From positions 5,518,001 through 5,582,000 of the forward strand of contig CP108997.1 in the NCBI GenBank assembly GCA_036226585.1: 64,000 bases of DNA, in the 5' to 3' direction. The translations under genes were made by a program, and so were the position numbers. The notes under the pieces are model-generated. The model was not told the origin of the DNA and did no database searches. It worked only from the letters and a program-made list of their open reading frames with translations. This document shows positions 55,068 to 63,820 of the stretch, in pieces; the first letter of the stretch is position 1, and every line of letters begins with the position of its first letter. This DNA is from Streptomyces sp. NBC_00708. GTDB lineage: Bacteria; Actinomycetota; Actinomycetes; Streptomycetales; Streptomycetaceae.

Positions 55068-56311
55068 AGTTGCACCTTTCCGGATTCGGCGACTGCCAGA
55101 CTTTCGACGTTCTTGATGCGCTGTGGGCGCTCATGGGCATCCAGCAGCCCGGCGGAGTACCGCTTGAGTTCGGGTATCAGCAGGAGGGGGTCGCTACCCG
55201 GTCGCAGCACGACGTCAGCGGCCACCACCTTGCCGAGCAGCGCGTTGCGCAGCCCGTAGGCCCGCGCGGCCAGGACGGACTCGTGTTGCTGGAGCACCTG
55301 CGCGACCCGGTAGGGGTTCGCCTTGAGGCCGCCGACATTCACGAAGACCCCAGTCCTGCCTATGACGTGTACGCGGCCTTCGTCGATCTTCACCTCGTCC
55401 CCGGTGTCGACGAATGGCGTGCCAGGGCCGACCGAGACACACAGGTGTCCGTCACGGATGTCGAAGGCGGCACCGCTCGGGAGCCGACGCCCAAGGAGCG
55501 ATTCGGGAAGACCGGGACGCCCGTCATCGACGTGGAGGACCGTGCCCAGCTCCGTCGTGCCGAAGATCTGCTTGATACGTCTCGGTGTGACCGTGTCGCC
55601 GAGCAGCCGCAGCAGTGACGCGTCGGTGGGCTCCCCGCCGATGGTCACGGTGTCCACCCGCCGGAACTCGGCCGGATCCCGGTTCGCGATCGCGGCGAGC
55701 CGCCAGAATGACGGCGTGGCCGCAGCGACCGTCAGCGGGACGGCGTCCGGCCGCGCCGTGGCCAGCTCCGCCGGACGAACGAACTCCACGCAGGCTGCCC
55801 GGCCCAGCGCCTGGCACGTCGCTGAGACCGCCGCGAAGCTGTGCGGGGCGTAACCGATCGCCCAGTGCTCGCTTCCTCTGCCCCACTCGCCGCGCGCGAG
55901 CGTACGCCACGGCCAGTGGGTCGGCTTCGGCTCGCCCGTGGTTCCGGAGGAGAGCAGACACAGACCCGGCTCCGCGGGGGCGGAAGCCTCCACCGCCCCG
56001 GTGAGCCGCCGTACGGTGCAGTCCTTCGACGCTTCCGGCCACTCCACCACGGCGTCCACCCCGAGGGCGGCCAGGCGGTCGTCGGAGACCGAGGGACCAG
56101 TGATCATCACAGTCGAGTCCATGCCGCGCGTGGCGACGAGTGCCGTCACGAGGGCCTGCCCGGTGGGCACCGCTGCGGCGACGGCGGACGGCCGGGCCGC
56201 GGCCACCTGCTCCACGAGCCGCCCGGCCTGCCGGGTCACCTCGTCCCAGCTTGTCGTCCGTCCTGCCTCCCACACGCCGGTGGGCTGTATGTGATGCGGT
56301 CCCGTGGTCAT
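55064..56311 (-). CDS. AMP-dependent acyl ligase
   Basis: A 415-residue adenylate-forming enzyme, shorter than usual. LCLLSSGTTGEPKPTHWPWR (A3), IKQIFGTTELGTV (A5), PFVDTGDEVKIDEGRVHVIG (A7), KANPYRVAQVLQ and the final ESGKVQL (A10 Lys) are present, so both subdomains are kept. It probably loads an acyl or aryl acid onto the ACP whose gene overlaps it. The N-terminal domain is abbreviated relative to acyl-CoA synthetases. Confidence 0.87.
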   Translation of the reverse strand: MTTGPHHIQPTGVWEAGRTTSWDEVTRQAGRLVEQVAAARPSAVAAAVPTGQALVTALVATRGMDSTVMITGPSVSDDRLAALGVDAVVEWPEASKDCTVRRLTGAVEASAPAEPGLCLLSSGTTGEPKPTHWPWRTLARGEWGRGSEHWAIGYAPHSFAAVSATCQALGRAACVEFVRPAELATARPDAVPLTVAAATPSFWRLAAIANRDPAEFRRVDTVTIGGEPTDASLLRLLGDTVTPRRIKQIFGTTELGTVLHVDDGRPGLPESLLGRRLPSGAAFDIRDGHLCVSVGPGTPFVDTGDEVKIDEGRVHVIGRTGVFVNVGGLKANPYRVAQVLQQHESVLAARAYGLRNALLGKVVAADVVLRPGSDPLLLIPELKRYSAGLLDAHERPQRIKNVESLAVAESGKVQL

Positions 56312-56619
56312 GACGGGCCGGCCGGGGCGAGCGCGGAGTACAGCTCGGCCAGTGTTTCCAGCCGTGTTCCGGAGCGGAGTTCGAGCAGGACGTCGAGACG
56401 CTCTTCGAGCTCCACGATGATTTCCGCGATCAGCAGGCTGTCCACGCCGATGCTCTCCAGCGGGGTGGACCGCGGGCCGCCGACGGTGAAGTCGGGGACG
56501 TGATTCTCCCCATCGGGCAGGCGTACGGCGAGAACTGCGGAAACGGCCTCGCGCATAACCTGCTCCGGAATGGCCGGCTGTGCGGTGGAGCCCGCGGACA
56601 CGGATTCGGTCTCATTCAT
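56308..56619 (-). CDS. Acyl carrier protein
   Basis: A 103-residue carrier protein with phosphopantetheine Ser61 in ESIGVDSLLIAEI. The first 20 residues are an extra, Ser/Glu-rich tail. ATG 56619 overlaps the previous stop, and the next gene is its presumed ligase. A Val replaces the usual Leu or Ile in the xGxDS box, which is minor. Confidence 0.87.
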   Translation of the reverse strand: MNETESVSAGSTAQPAIPEQVMREAVSAVLAVRLPDGENHVPDFTVGGPRSTPLESIGVDSLLIAEIIVELEERLDVLLELRSGTRLETLAELYSALAPAGPS

Positions 56620-57841
56620 TGGGGGTTGTTTCCTTTCGCCAGGAGCCGAGCAGATCCCGGTACTGCGCGGCAAGCTTTCTTTCGGTGTCCGACAACGGCC
56701 CGCGCTCCAGGTAGTACGGTGCGGCGAGTGGTGCGTCGGTGCGGATTCGGCAGAAACCGCCACGCAGCGGAATGCTCCGATGGCCCTCCGGAGAGGGCAC
56801 CAGTTTGGGCGGGCTGATGTAGGTCAGCCGGAACCCGTCCCGCACCAGAGCGGCCTGCAGGGGAAGGGACCGCGCGTCGTTCAGGTTGCAGACCGCGACC
56901 GTGCAGGCTTCGCCGCGGTCGGCGGCGGCTTCGGCAAGAGTGCGCTCAGGGGCATCCAGATCCATGTGCGTCACCCGGGGGCCATGCGCGTCCCCCGGCG
57001 GTGCCGGCGCCACAGCATCCCGCCGGCCGAGTGGTCCGGTCTCCGTGGTGCGGATGTCCACGTCGAACCCGTTCAGCTCACACAGGTCCGCAGCCAGGCT
57101 CGCGGACATGGTGTCACTCACGTGTACGGTCCCGCACGTGTCGAACCCCTGGCGCACGTACGTCTCCTCGAAGCTCAGCTCCCGGTAGTCCAACACCTCC
57201 AAGGAGCCACCTGCCATGACGTAGAACGGGGCGACGCCCCAGTGCCGGGAGCCCACCGCCCGTGTGTGGAGACGGTGGATGGCCGCGCCGCCGGGGACCC
57301 CATGGGCCGAACGGCGGTTGCGCGGTACGCAGGAGATCGTGTGGAGCTCCTCGCCCCTGCGGGCCCCCGCGAGGACCCGCCCCAGGTCCCACAGGATCGC
57401 GTCGGCGGCACCTGCGGAATCGCCCTGGGTGCTGCCCGTACGCGCGACCTCGACGTGCCCCCGGCCGTACAGCTCCTCCCCCGGGAGAGAGGTGTGAGTG
57501 CCGAGGGACAGACCGTCCAGGACTTCCGCAGGGGGGCATCCCGGTGCGTGGAACAACTCGGCCGTGCGGCTCACCTGATCCGCGGGTCCCCAGAACAGCA
57601 CCCGTTCCGATCCGTCGGCGATCCGGCCCGCCAGACGCTCCTCGTCGAAGACGTCGGTGTGGTAGTCGCCGTTGTAACAGCGCATCAGAATGCTGCGGCG
57701 CAGCCGCACGGCGAGCAGCGGATTGCGCCGGCAGACCTCCGGATCCATCCATGTCGTGCCGGGCTCGGCCGCGGCGATGCGCCGCAGGGCCGAAGCCCGG
57801 TCGTCCCCGGTCGCGTGCCGGATCACTCCGCCGGCCATCAC
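56612..57841 (-). CDS. Unrecognised protein, possibly acyltransferase-like
   Basis: A 409-residue soluble protein that I cannot assign. It contains WGVAPFYVMAGGSLEVLDYR then EETYVRQGFDTCGTVHVSD, and near the C-terminus LQAALVRDGFRLTYISPPKL, which recall GNAT-type folds (two possible copies). Cys residues near 65 and 250 are not in obvious motifs. It sits between the phosphodiesterase-like gene and the ACP gene in a strictly coupled operon, so an ACP-dependent acyl transfer is a fair guess but only inference. Normal codon use argues that it is expressed. Confidence 0.6.
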   Translation of the reverse strand: MMAGGVIRHATGDDRASALRRIAAAEPGTTWMDPEVCRRNPLLAVRLRRSILMRCYNGDYHTDVFDEERLAGRIADGSERVLFWGPADQVSRTAELFHAPGCPPAEVLDGLSLGTHTSLPGEELYGRGHVEVARTGSTQGDSAGAADAILWDLGRVLAGARRGEELHTISCVPRNRRSAHGVPGGAAIHRLHTRAVGSRHWGVAPFYVMAGGSLEVLDYRELSFEETYVRQGFDTCGTVHVSDTMSASLAADLCELNGFDVDIRTTETGPLGRRDAVAPAPPGDAHGPRVTHMDLDAPERTLAEAAADRGEACTVAVCNLNDARSLPLQAALVRDGFRLTYISPPKLVPSPEGHRSIPLRGGFCRIRTDAPLAAPYYLERGPLSDTERKLAAQYRDLLGSWRKETTPNE

Positions 57842-59289
57842 AGATAACCGAGTTCCGCGAGACGGCGCAGCATGTCGGGTGAGTCCGCCTGTTGCGCGGG
57901 CTCCCCGTCGACCTGATGGGTCCAGTGCAGCCCCTCGTCGACGGTGTACTGGACACCGAGTTCGGTGAGCAGGGGGCTGACCGGGATGCCGTCGGGCACG
58001 GCCACGCCCTGGGCGGCACAGAGTACGGAGAACACCTCCGCCATCTCCAACGGCCGGTTCGCGGACCGGTCCGGGGACGACGGGAAGTCGGCGCCGCCGG
58101 CCAGGAAGATGCCGTCGATACGGTGACCGCTGATGAGACCTCCGGGCTCCGTGAACAGCGTGCCCGCGAGCCCCGGCCGGGGGTGGATCCCGTCGGCCGG
58201 AATCAGGATCAGGTCCGGGCCGAGATCCCGGAGCGGGCCGTCGTACACGTCCTCGGCGACGAGTACCCGCTGGAACACCGGCTGCTGGGTCTCCGGCGCA
58301 CGTACGGCGAGCAGCTCTTCCCGCAGCTTCCTCAGGAACCCCGGAAACTCATCGGCCGGTACGCCGTAGCCCTGCCGGTCCTGCCGGTTGACGTAGACGG
58401 CGATCTCCGGCTCCTCACCGGCGTACGCCCAGGACTTGTGCATGTCCACTTCGCGGCCGTTGTCGGCGCGCTGTGCCCAACCGTGCTCGACGAGCCAGTC
58501 ATCGGTCTGGAACACCTGCCGGGAGGGGCCGGCCCCGTGATCACTGACCACCACGACGTTGTCCCAGTCCTGCTGGGCGAGCAGTTTGGCGAGAGCCTCG
58601 TCGGCGAAGGCGTAGGCATCCCAGACGGCGCTGCCGGGGCCATCCTCGTGATCCCAGAAGAAGTGCTGCATGCGGTCCGTCACGGTGACCACGTGCACGG
58701 CCAGGTCGGCACTGGAGGGCTGTGCGAAATCCACGGCGGCGGCCAGGTGGTTACCGCCCACCTCGAGAATGTGCTTGCGCAGCTCTCCCGGGCGGTCGAC
58801 GAACGACAGCCCCTTCTCGATCTCGTAGCGGTACCCGGGAAGACGCTTCTTCAGGTCCTCCGCCAGGTGGGGCGGCCAGGTCTGGCCCGGCGCGTCCTCC
58901 AGCGACAGCGTGCCGCACACGAACACGCCCTCCGAGGGCGGTGCGGGATAAGCCATGGGGAAGTTGGTGACCGACACCCGGCCACCCTGCTGCTGCACGT
59001 ACCACCAGAGGAAGGCTTCCTCCAGGTGGCGTGTGGAGACCAGCGGGCGGTTCCCGCGCTCGGCGTCGAACCGGCCGCGCCAGTGGTACACCCCGTGCTG
59101 ATCGGGGCGGAGCCCGGTCATGCAGGTGGTCCATGCCGGACCCGTGAAGAAGGGGAGGGTGGATTTCAGCGTCCGTACCGTCCCCGACCGGTACAGCTGG
59201 GCCAGAGCTCCGTCCGAGTGCTCGCGCACATAGCGGTCCAAGACGTCGAACGTCGCGCCGTCCAGACCGACGACCAGAAGTTTCTTCAT
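57838..59289 (-). CDS. Alkaline phosphatase-fold phosphodiesterase (nucleotide pyrophosphatase type)
   Basis: A 483-residue enzyme of the type I phosphodiesterase/nucleotide pyrophosphatase group. LLVVGLDGATFDVLDRYV carries the first metal Asp. The nucleophile Thr is likely in LPFFTGPAWTTCMTG. Other metal ligands are DRMQHFFWDH, VVVSDHGAG and the His in LISGHRIDG. It would cleave phosphodiesters or transfer a phospho-group; in the cluster it might release a ribosyl or nucleotide group. No signal peptide, so it is cytosolic. Overlaps the unknown protein gene by 4 bases. Confidence 0.83.
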   Translation of the reverse strand: MKKLLVVGLDGATFDVLDRYVREHSDGALAQLYRSGTVRTLKSTLPFFTGPAWTTCMTGLRPDQHGVYHWRGRFDAERGNRPLVSTRHLEEAFLWWYVQQQGGRVSVTNFPMAYPAPPSEGVFVCGTLSLEDAPGQTWPPHLAEDLKKRLPGYRYEIEKGLSFVDRPGELRKHILEVGGNHLAAAVDFAQPSSADLAVHVVTVTDRMQHFFWDHEDGPGSAVWDAYAFADEALAKLLAQQDWDNVVVVSDHGAGPSRQVFQTDDWLVEHGWAQRADNGREVDMHKSWAYAGEEPEIAVYVNRQDRQGYGVPADEFPGFLRKLREELLAVRAPETQQPVFQRVLVAEDVYDGPLRDLGPDLILIPADGIHPRPGLAGTLFTEPGGLISGHRIDGIFLAGGADFPSSPDRSANRPLEMAEVFSVLCAAQGVAVPDGIPVSPLLTELGVQYTVDEGLHWTHQVDGEPAQQADSPDMLRRLAELGYL

Positions 59290-59295
59290 GGTGGA

Positions 59296-61899
59296 TCAGG
59301 CCTCACTCGTAGGGGCGTCGAACGTGCGCAGGTACTCGAAGACGGCGTCGGCGGCAGCGGCGGCCTGCTGCTGAATCGCCTCCCGCGCGTGCGTTCCGAC
59401 GGAGAAACGGAGGAAAGGGTCCGAGCCCTGTGCCATGGCCGAAGCCGCTGAGACACGGGTCGTCGAGAAGCCGAAGCTGAGTCCCTTGACGAGCGGCACC
59501 CCGCGCGCCCGCGCATTGCCGAGCATGCGCTCGATGACGGCCTCCAGGCCGTCCCGGTTGTTCAGCCCGGCTCGACGGAACTCGACCGTCAGAACCGCGC
59601 CACCGTGGGCCCAGCCCCGCTCCCGCCAGTCGTCCACGCAGCCGACCAGGATGTGCTCGGCGATACGGGAATCACCGCGCAGCACATTCGCGATGACGCG
59701 CGCGTTCGCGGACATCTGGACCATGCGGTTCAGGTAGGCGCCGCGGTCGGCCCGCGGGAAGCGGGCGAGGGCGTCCGGGTAGAGGATGGTGCCCGTGTTG
59801 CGGCGGATCGTCCTGGCCGCGGCCGCGAGATGGCTGGGGACCACGCAGACGCCTGCCATCTGCAGGTCCAGTCCGAACTGCGCGTACTTGCTGGCGCTCT
59901 CGTAGTAGAGGATCTGCGGGTGCCCCGGCTTGTCGAAGAGGTCGAAGACGTTCAGCGCACCGGAGACCATGGTGCCGTCGATGACCAGCCAGCGTTCCGA
60001 CCAGCCGTCCCTGCCCTCGGTGAGCTCAGCGAGCCGACGCAGATCCACTACGGGAAGTCCGGCCACATTGTTCACCGGATCCGCGAACAGGACCTTCGCA
60101 TTGTGCTCTTCGACCATGTCGACCAGCAGATCCGCGTCGTAGCACTCGGCACGCACATGGTTGAGGAAGCGGAGCCCTTCGAGCTGTTCGGCGGCCTCGA
60201 AGTAGATGTACGGCGCATAGGCGATGGTGTCACCGGGCTCGACCGCGTGGCGCAACAACAGGCTCTCGATCACCTGGTAAGCCGCCATGCCGCTGGAAGT
60301 GGCGAGCAGCTCCGCACCACTACGGGGCAGACCGAGCATCTCGGTGAGTCCGAGCTCCAAGGTGCGCAGGTCGTTCGTCCCGTAGCGGGCGTAGTTGACA
60401 CCGCCCGCGGCCTGCGCAGAGGTGTCGTAGAAGTTCACCCGTCGGCTCTGGTCGTACGCGGGGCTCGCCCACTCCAGTCCGTTGCTGAGCGTTTCGCGCA
60501 CGCGGAGCAGTAGACGGAGTACGTCTTCCTGGGCCCCTGGGGCCACGTCCGGAAGGCCGGACTCCGGCGAGCGCAGCTCCTGAGCCAGGTCGTCCGCCAG
60601 GTCACGCAGCCGGTCGAGAGCCTCGTGGGCCACCTTGGCCTTCGGCAGCGCTACGGCTTCGAGGTAGCGCTGGTGGTCCTGCGCCCGAGCCGCCGCATCG
60701 TCCAGCGAGAGCGACGACTCTGCCCAGCGGGTGTCCGGGGGGCCGGACTCCGGTGAGCCGGCAGCCGCGCCGCCCTGCGGCTGGTCCTTCGTGTGCGTGG
60801 CGAGCCCGGCCACCTCGTTCTTCTCCAGGACGGGCACATTCCGCCGGAGTCCGAGGCCGATGCGCAGGTGCTCGTCGTGGACGTCGGCCACGATGGCACG
60901 GGCCAGAGCGGAGGAGGAGATGTTGCCGCCGGAGAGGATGAGGAGGGTTCGCCCCGTGTCCTCGGGCGCCTTTCCGCTCAGGAGCGCGGCCGCGGCCGTC
61001 GCCGCCGCACCCTCGACCAGAAGGCTGTGCTCGTGGAGCAGCGCGTAGATACCGAGGACGATCTCGTTCTCGGAGACGGAGCACACCTCGCTCAGCAGCC
61101 GCTCCAGCACGTCGGCCAGCGGATTGGTGAAGGTGTGCTGCACCGCGAGGCCGTCCGCGTAGGTCGGCGGAGTCGCCATGCGCAGGCAGTTGTCGATGGA
61201 GTCCTGGCCGAAAGGCCGGTTGAACACCTCGGGGTGGGTGGCGATGAGCCGCGTGCCGGGGGAATGCTGAACGGCGTAGGCGCCGACTCCGCTCAGCAGT
61301 CCTCCACCGCCGAGGGGTACGACGACGGTATCGAAGTCGCCGGCGTCCTCGACGGCTTCGACCATGCAGGTGCCCTGACCCGCCGCGACGTTCCAGTCGG
61401 CGTACGGTGAGATGAACGGCAGCTCGTGGCGCTGCGCGTACTCCACCGCATGGTCGGTGGCCTCCTTGAGGTCACGGCCGACCACCGTCACCTGGGCACC
61501 GGCTGCGGCGATCCGCCGGACCTTGAGCTCCGAGGCGGTGGTGGGAACGAATACCCGGGTCCGCTGGCCGAGGGTGCGCGCGGCGAAGGCCACACCGAGG
61601 CCGTGGTTGCCCGCCGAGGCGGTCACCGACATCTGGCCCGGCTGGAACCCGGCCAGCGCGTTCAGCGCACCACGGGCCTTGAAGCTGCCGGAGACCTGCC
61701 AGCACTCCAGCTTGGCCCAGACCTCGCGATGGTCCGTGTCCAGCCAGGGCAGTCGCACGGTGGGCGTGCGGACGGCATGTGGAGCGATGCGCCCGCAGGC
61801 GTCGTGTACGTCCGCGGCCAGAGTGGAGAGCAGGGCGTCGGAGCCCGAGCCGTCGCGCGGCCCGTATCCGGCGGAGTGCAAGGAGACTGCGGTACTCAA
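59296..61899 (-). CDS. Fusion of threonine-dehydratase-like (fold II) and gamma-synthase-like (fold I) PLP enzymes
   Basis: An 867-residue bifunctional PLP protein. The N-terminal domain (about 1-350) is threonine-dehydratase-like: PLP Lys74 in VSGSFKARGA, ASAGNHG, the phosphate loop VPLGGGGLLSG (about 195-204) and LSGGN. A linker (about 360-480) includes helices. The C-terminal domain (about 485-860) resembles Cys/Met metabolism gamma-synthases or lyases: YARYGTNDLRTLE, SSGMAAYQV, FADPVNNVAG, D641 and PLP Lys671 in YYESASKYAQFG. It could make an unusual amino acid by dehydration and then beta- or gamma-addition. TTG 61899 overlaps the preceding stop (TTGA). Confidence 0.87.
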   Translation of the reverse strand: MSTAVSLHSAGYGPRDGSGSDALLSTLAADVHDACGRIAPHAVRTPTVRLPWLDTDHREVWAKLECWQVSGSFKARGALNALAGFQPGQMSVTASAGNHGLGVAFAARTLGQRTRVFVPTTASELKVRRIAAAGAQVTVVGRDLKEATDHAVEYAQRHELPFISPYADWNVAAGQGTCMVEAVEDAGDFDTVVVPLGGGGLLSGVGAYAVQHSPGTRLIATHPEVFNRPFGQDSIDNCLRMATPPTYADGLAVQHTFTNPLADVLERLLSEVCSVSENEIVLGIYALLHEHSLLVEGAAATAAAALLSGKAPEDTGRTLLILSGGNISSSALARAIVADVHDEHLRIGLGLRRNVPVLEKNEVAGLATHTKDQPQGGAAAGSPESGPPDTRWAESSLSLDDAAARAQDHQRYLEAVALPKAKVAHEALDRLRDLADDLAQELRSPESGLPDVAPGAQEDVLRLLLRVRETLSNGLEWASPAYDQSRRVNFYDTSAQAAGGVNYARYGTNDLRTLELGLTEMLGLPRSGAELLATSSGMAAYQVIESLLLRHAVEPGDTIAYAPYIYFEAAEQLEGLRFLNHVRAECYDADLLVDMVEEHNAKVLFADPVNNVAGLPVVDLRRLAELTEGRDGWSERWLVIDGTMVSGALNVFDLFDKPGHPQILYYESASKYAQFGLDLQMAGVCVVPSHLAAAARTIRRNTGTILYPDALARFPRADRGAYLNRMVQMSANARVIANVLRGDSRIAEHILVGCVDDWRERGWAHGGAVLTVEFRRAGLNNRDGLEAVIERMLGNARARGVPLVKGLSFGFSTTRVSAASAMAQGSDPFLRFSVGTHAREAIQQQAAAAADAVFEYLRTFDAPTSEA

Positions 61900-62771
61900 C
61901 GGACCACTCCCATCGCCAGGGGCACCTGGAACAGGGCAGGGTGGAAGTAGGGGCCGTGGCCGAACATGCCGTCCTCTCCGAAGAGTTCACCGTGGTCGGC
62001 CGTGACGACGACCGCGAGAGGTTTGGGAAGACTTTCGATCACAGCACCGAGTCGGCGGTCCACGACTTCGACGGCACGTACCTGCGCTGCCTTCATCTCC
62101 AGGTAGTCGGCGTCGGAGAACGTCAGCAGATAGCCGTCGCTCGGGCCGGTGGCTCCTGCGGCCAGGTCGCGACCGGCCACACCGTGGGCTCCGGGGAGCC
62201 TGGGCAGGCGGGACTTGGGGAGCATGAACGGGTAGTGCGTCTCCGCGGCATTGATGAACAGCAGGTTCGGCCGGTCGTCAGCCAGCCGGATGCTGGACAC
62301 CTGGGCGCCCAGCCCGCTGCCCTGCGGCGACAAGTCGTAGTCGGGGAATCCGTGGCGCAACCCTGCTTCGGGCCTCAGAACCGGCATGGACACCCGCGCG
62401 TGAGTCGACCAGCCGCACTCCTCCGCCATGCCTGCGAGGCTCATGGTCGGGTGGAAGTTGCCGGCGTGCTTCTCGTCGCCGGCGAGCAGGTGGGACCAGA
62501 ACAGGAAGTCGTCGCGGTACGTCGCCGCCGCTGCCCGGCCGGGCTCGGGGCGCCAGGGGAGCAGCCCGGAGAAGAGGCAGGAATGGCTGGGCAGGGTCCA
62601 GCTGGCGTAACTCATCCGCTGCTCGGTGATCGAGCACACCTCGTCGATCACCGGAGTCCGGGCTTCCTGGAAGGAATCCCAGCGGAGGCTGTCGAGAACG
62701 GCGACGAGGACGGTACGGACCTGCCCCACGTCGGCGGCGAACTGCAGGGGAGAAGCGGCCTTGTTCAACAA
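61896..62771 (-). CDS. Alkaline phosphatase/sulfatase-fold hydrolase or phosphotransferase
   Basis: A 291-residue protein with VAVLDSLRWDSF (metal Asp), YASWTLPSHSCLFSGLLPW with a Thr or Ser nucleophile instead of the Cys needed for formylglycine, and VVVTADHGELFGEDGMFGHG. It is closer to LtaS-type or phosphoglycerol transferases than to true sulfatases. Probably a phosphoester hydrolase or transferase on a sugar or nucleotide. Begins at TTG 62771 with AAGGGAG about 6 bases upstream, after a 172-base gap that may contain an internal promoter. Confidence 0.75.
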   Translation of the reverse strand: MLNKAASPLQFAADVGQVRTVLVAVLDSLRWDSFQEARTPVIDEVCSITEQRMSYASWTLPSHSCLFSGLLPWRPEPGRAAAATYRDDFLFWSHLLAGDEKHAGNFHPTMSLAGMAEECGWSTHARVSMPVLRPEAGLRHGFPDYDLSPQGSGLGAQVSSIRLADDRPNLLFINAAETHYPFMLPKSRLPRLPGAHGVAGRDLAAGATGPSDGYLLTFSDADYLEMKAAQVRAVEVVDRRLGAVIESLPKPLAVVVTADHGELFGEDGMFGHGPYFHPALFQVPLAMGVVR

Positions 62772-62943
62772 CAGGAACTCCCTTCGTGGCGGGGGCGGCT
62801 CGCAGCTGCGGATGTGATGAATGCTTCGAGAGTGGGTACCGAAGCCGTCTGTGGCGACGCTGGTTGCATGGAGAAGTCCCTCAGGGTCGAGGTGCCCGGG
62901 TCATGAACGCGCTGCGTGGCAAAGTTCTGCGGGCGTGGGCAGT

Positions 62944-63819
62944 TCAGAGGAGAGCGGCCAGAAGCTGTCTCAGAGGTGTGCTGTCCGGCACGTCGGCAGC
63001 ACTCGGCAGGGGGACCGCGACATCGGTGCCGAGCAGGGCGACATCCGTGGCCACGGGTTCACGGCCGAGGTGGTCCCGCAGCCGGTCCACCGCTGAGGCC
63101 GCGACCTTCCGCAGGGCCGGTGCCTGAGCCAGTTCGGGATCACTCAGCCAGGCGCCGTTTCGGTGCAGGAGAGGCGAGATCCGGCGCGCGGGCACCCGCG
63201 TCCCCGGCGGCTCCGCGCGCCGTCCCGAGTGGGGCAGCCACGGATAGACGTCATGGGCATGGATCACGTCACCACGGACCGGCTCGGGGAAGTATGCGTC
63301 CACGGGCACACCGCTGTGCCGTTCCAGATGCTGACGTGCCCGTTCGGTCGCTGCGGAGACGAATACGCGGTCGACGGTGAAGCCGTACGAGGCGAGACGG
63401 TCCAGAACTCCGGTCAGGGTGCCCCCGCTGTACATCGCGTCGTCCACGACGGCCACGCGCACTCCGGGGTCTGCGGCATCCAGGGTGTCGGGCAGTCCCG
63501 AGAGGTCCAGCACCAGTTGACCCGCGGCCCCCAGGCGCCGGTGCGCGGCCACACGGTGGTAACGGGGGCCGTCCCCGCCGGTTGGCCCGACGAAGAGCTT
63601 GTCCAGCACCAGGACTTCGTCGTACTTCTCCAGCTGGGGTATGGCCCAGGCGGTGAAGCGCTCGTGATCGACGACGTTCCATCCGCGCGCGGAGGCCAGG
63701 TCCAGCAGGATCCGAGGCAGGGCTTCGAGATCATCGCGCAGCAACTCGCGTCCGAGGGGGCTCAGTTGGCTCGCGGCCGCCTGGACGTCCAGGATCAGTG
63801 ATATCGGCTCGCAGTCCAT
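62944..63819 (-). CDS. Phosphoribosyltransferase-domain protein
   Basis: A 291-residue protein with a central PRPP-binding motif VAVVDDAMYSGGTLTGVLDR (two acidic residues then xGGT). The N-terminal third (SPLGRELLRDDLEALPRILL) and the C-terminal 80 residues are not assignable. By analogy to ribosylation in aminoglycoside pathways, it may attach ribose-5-phosphate that the HAD or phosphatase-like enzyme then dephosphorylates. The start at ATG 63819 is one base from the preceding stop. Confidence 0.83.
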   Translation of the reverse strand: MDCEPISLILDVQAAASQLSPLGRELLRDDLEALPRILLDLASARGWNVVDHERFTAWAIPQLEKYDEVLVLDKLFVGPTGGDGPRYHRVAAHRRLGAAGQLVLDLSGLPDTLDAADPGVRVAVVDDAMYSGGTLTGVLDRLASYGFTVDRVFVSAATERARQHLERHSGVPVDAYFPEPVRGDVIHAHDVYPWLPHSGRRAEPPGTRVPARRISPLLHRNGAWLSDPELAQAPALRKVAASAVDRLRDHLGREPVATDVALLGTDVAVPLPSAADVPDSTPLRQLLAALL

Positions 63820-63820
63820 G

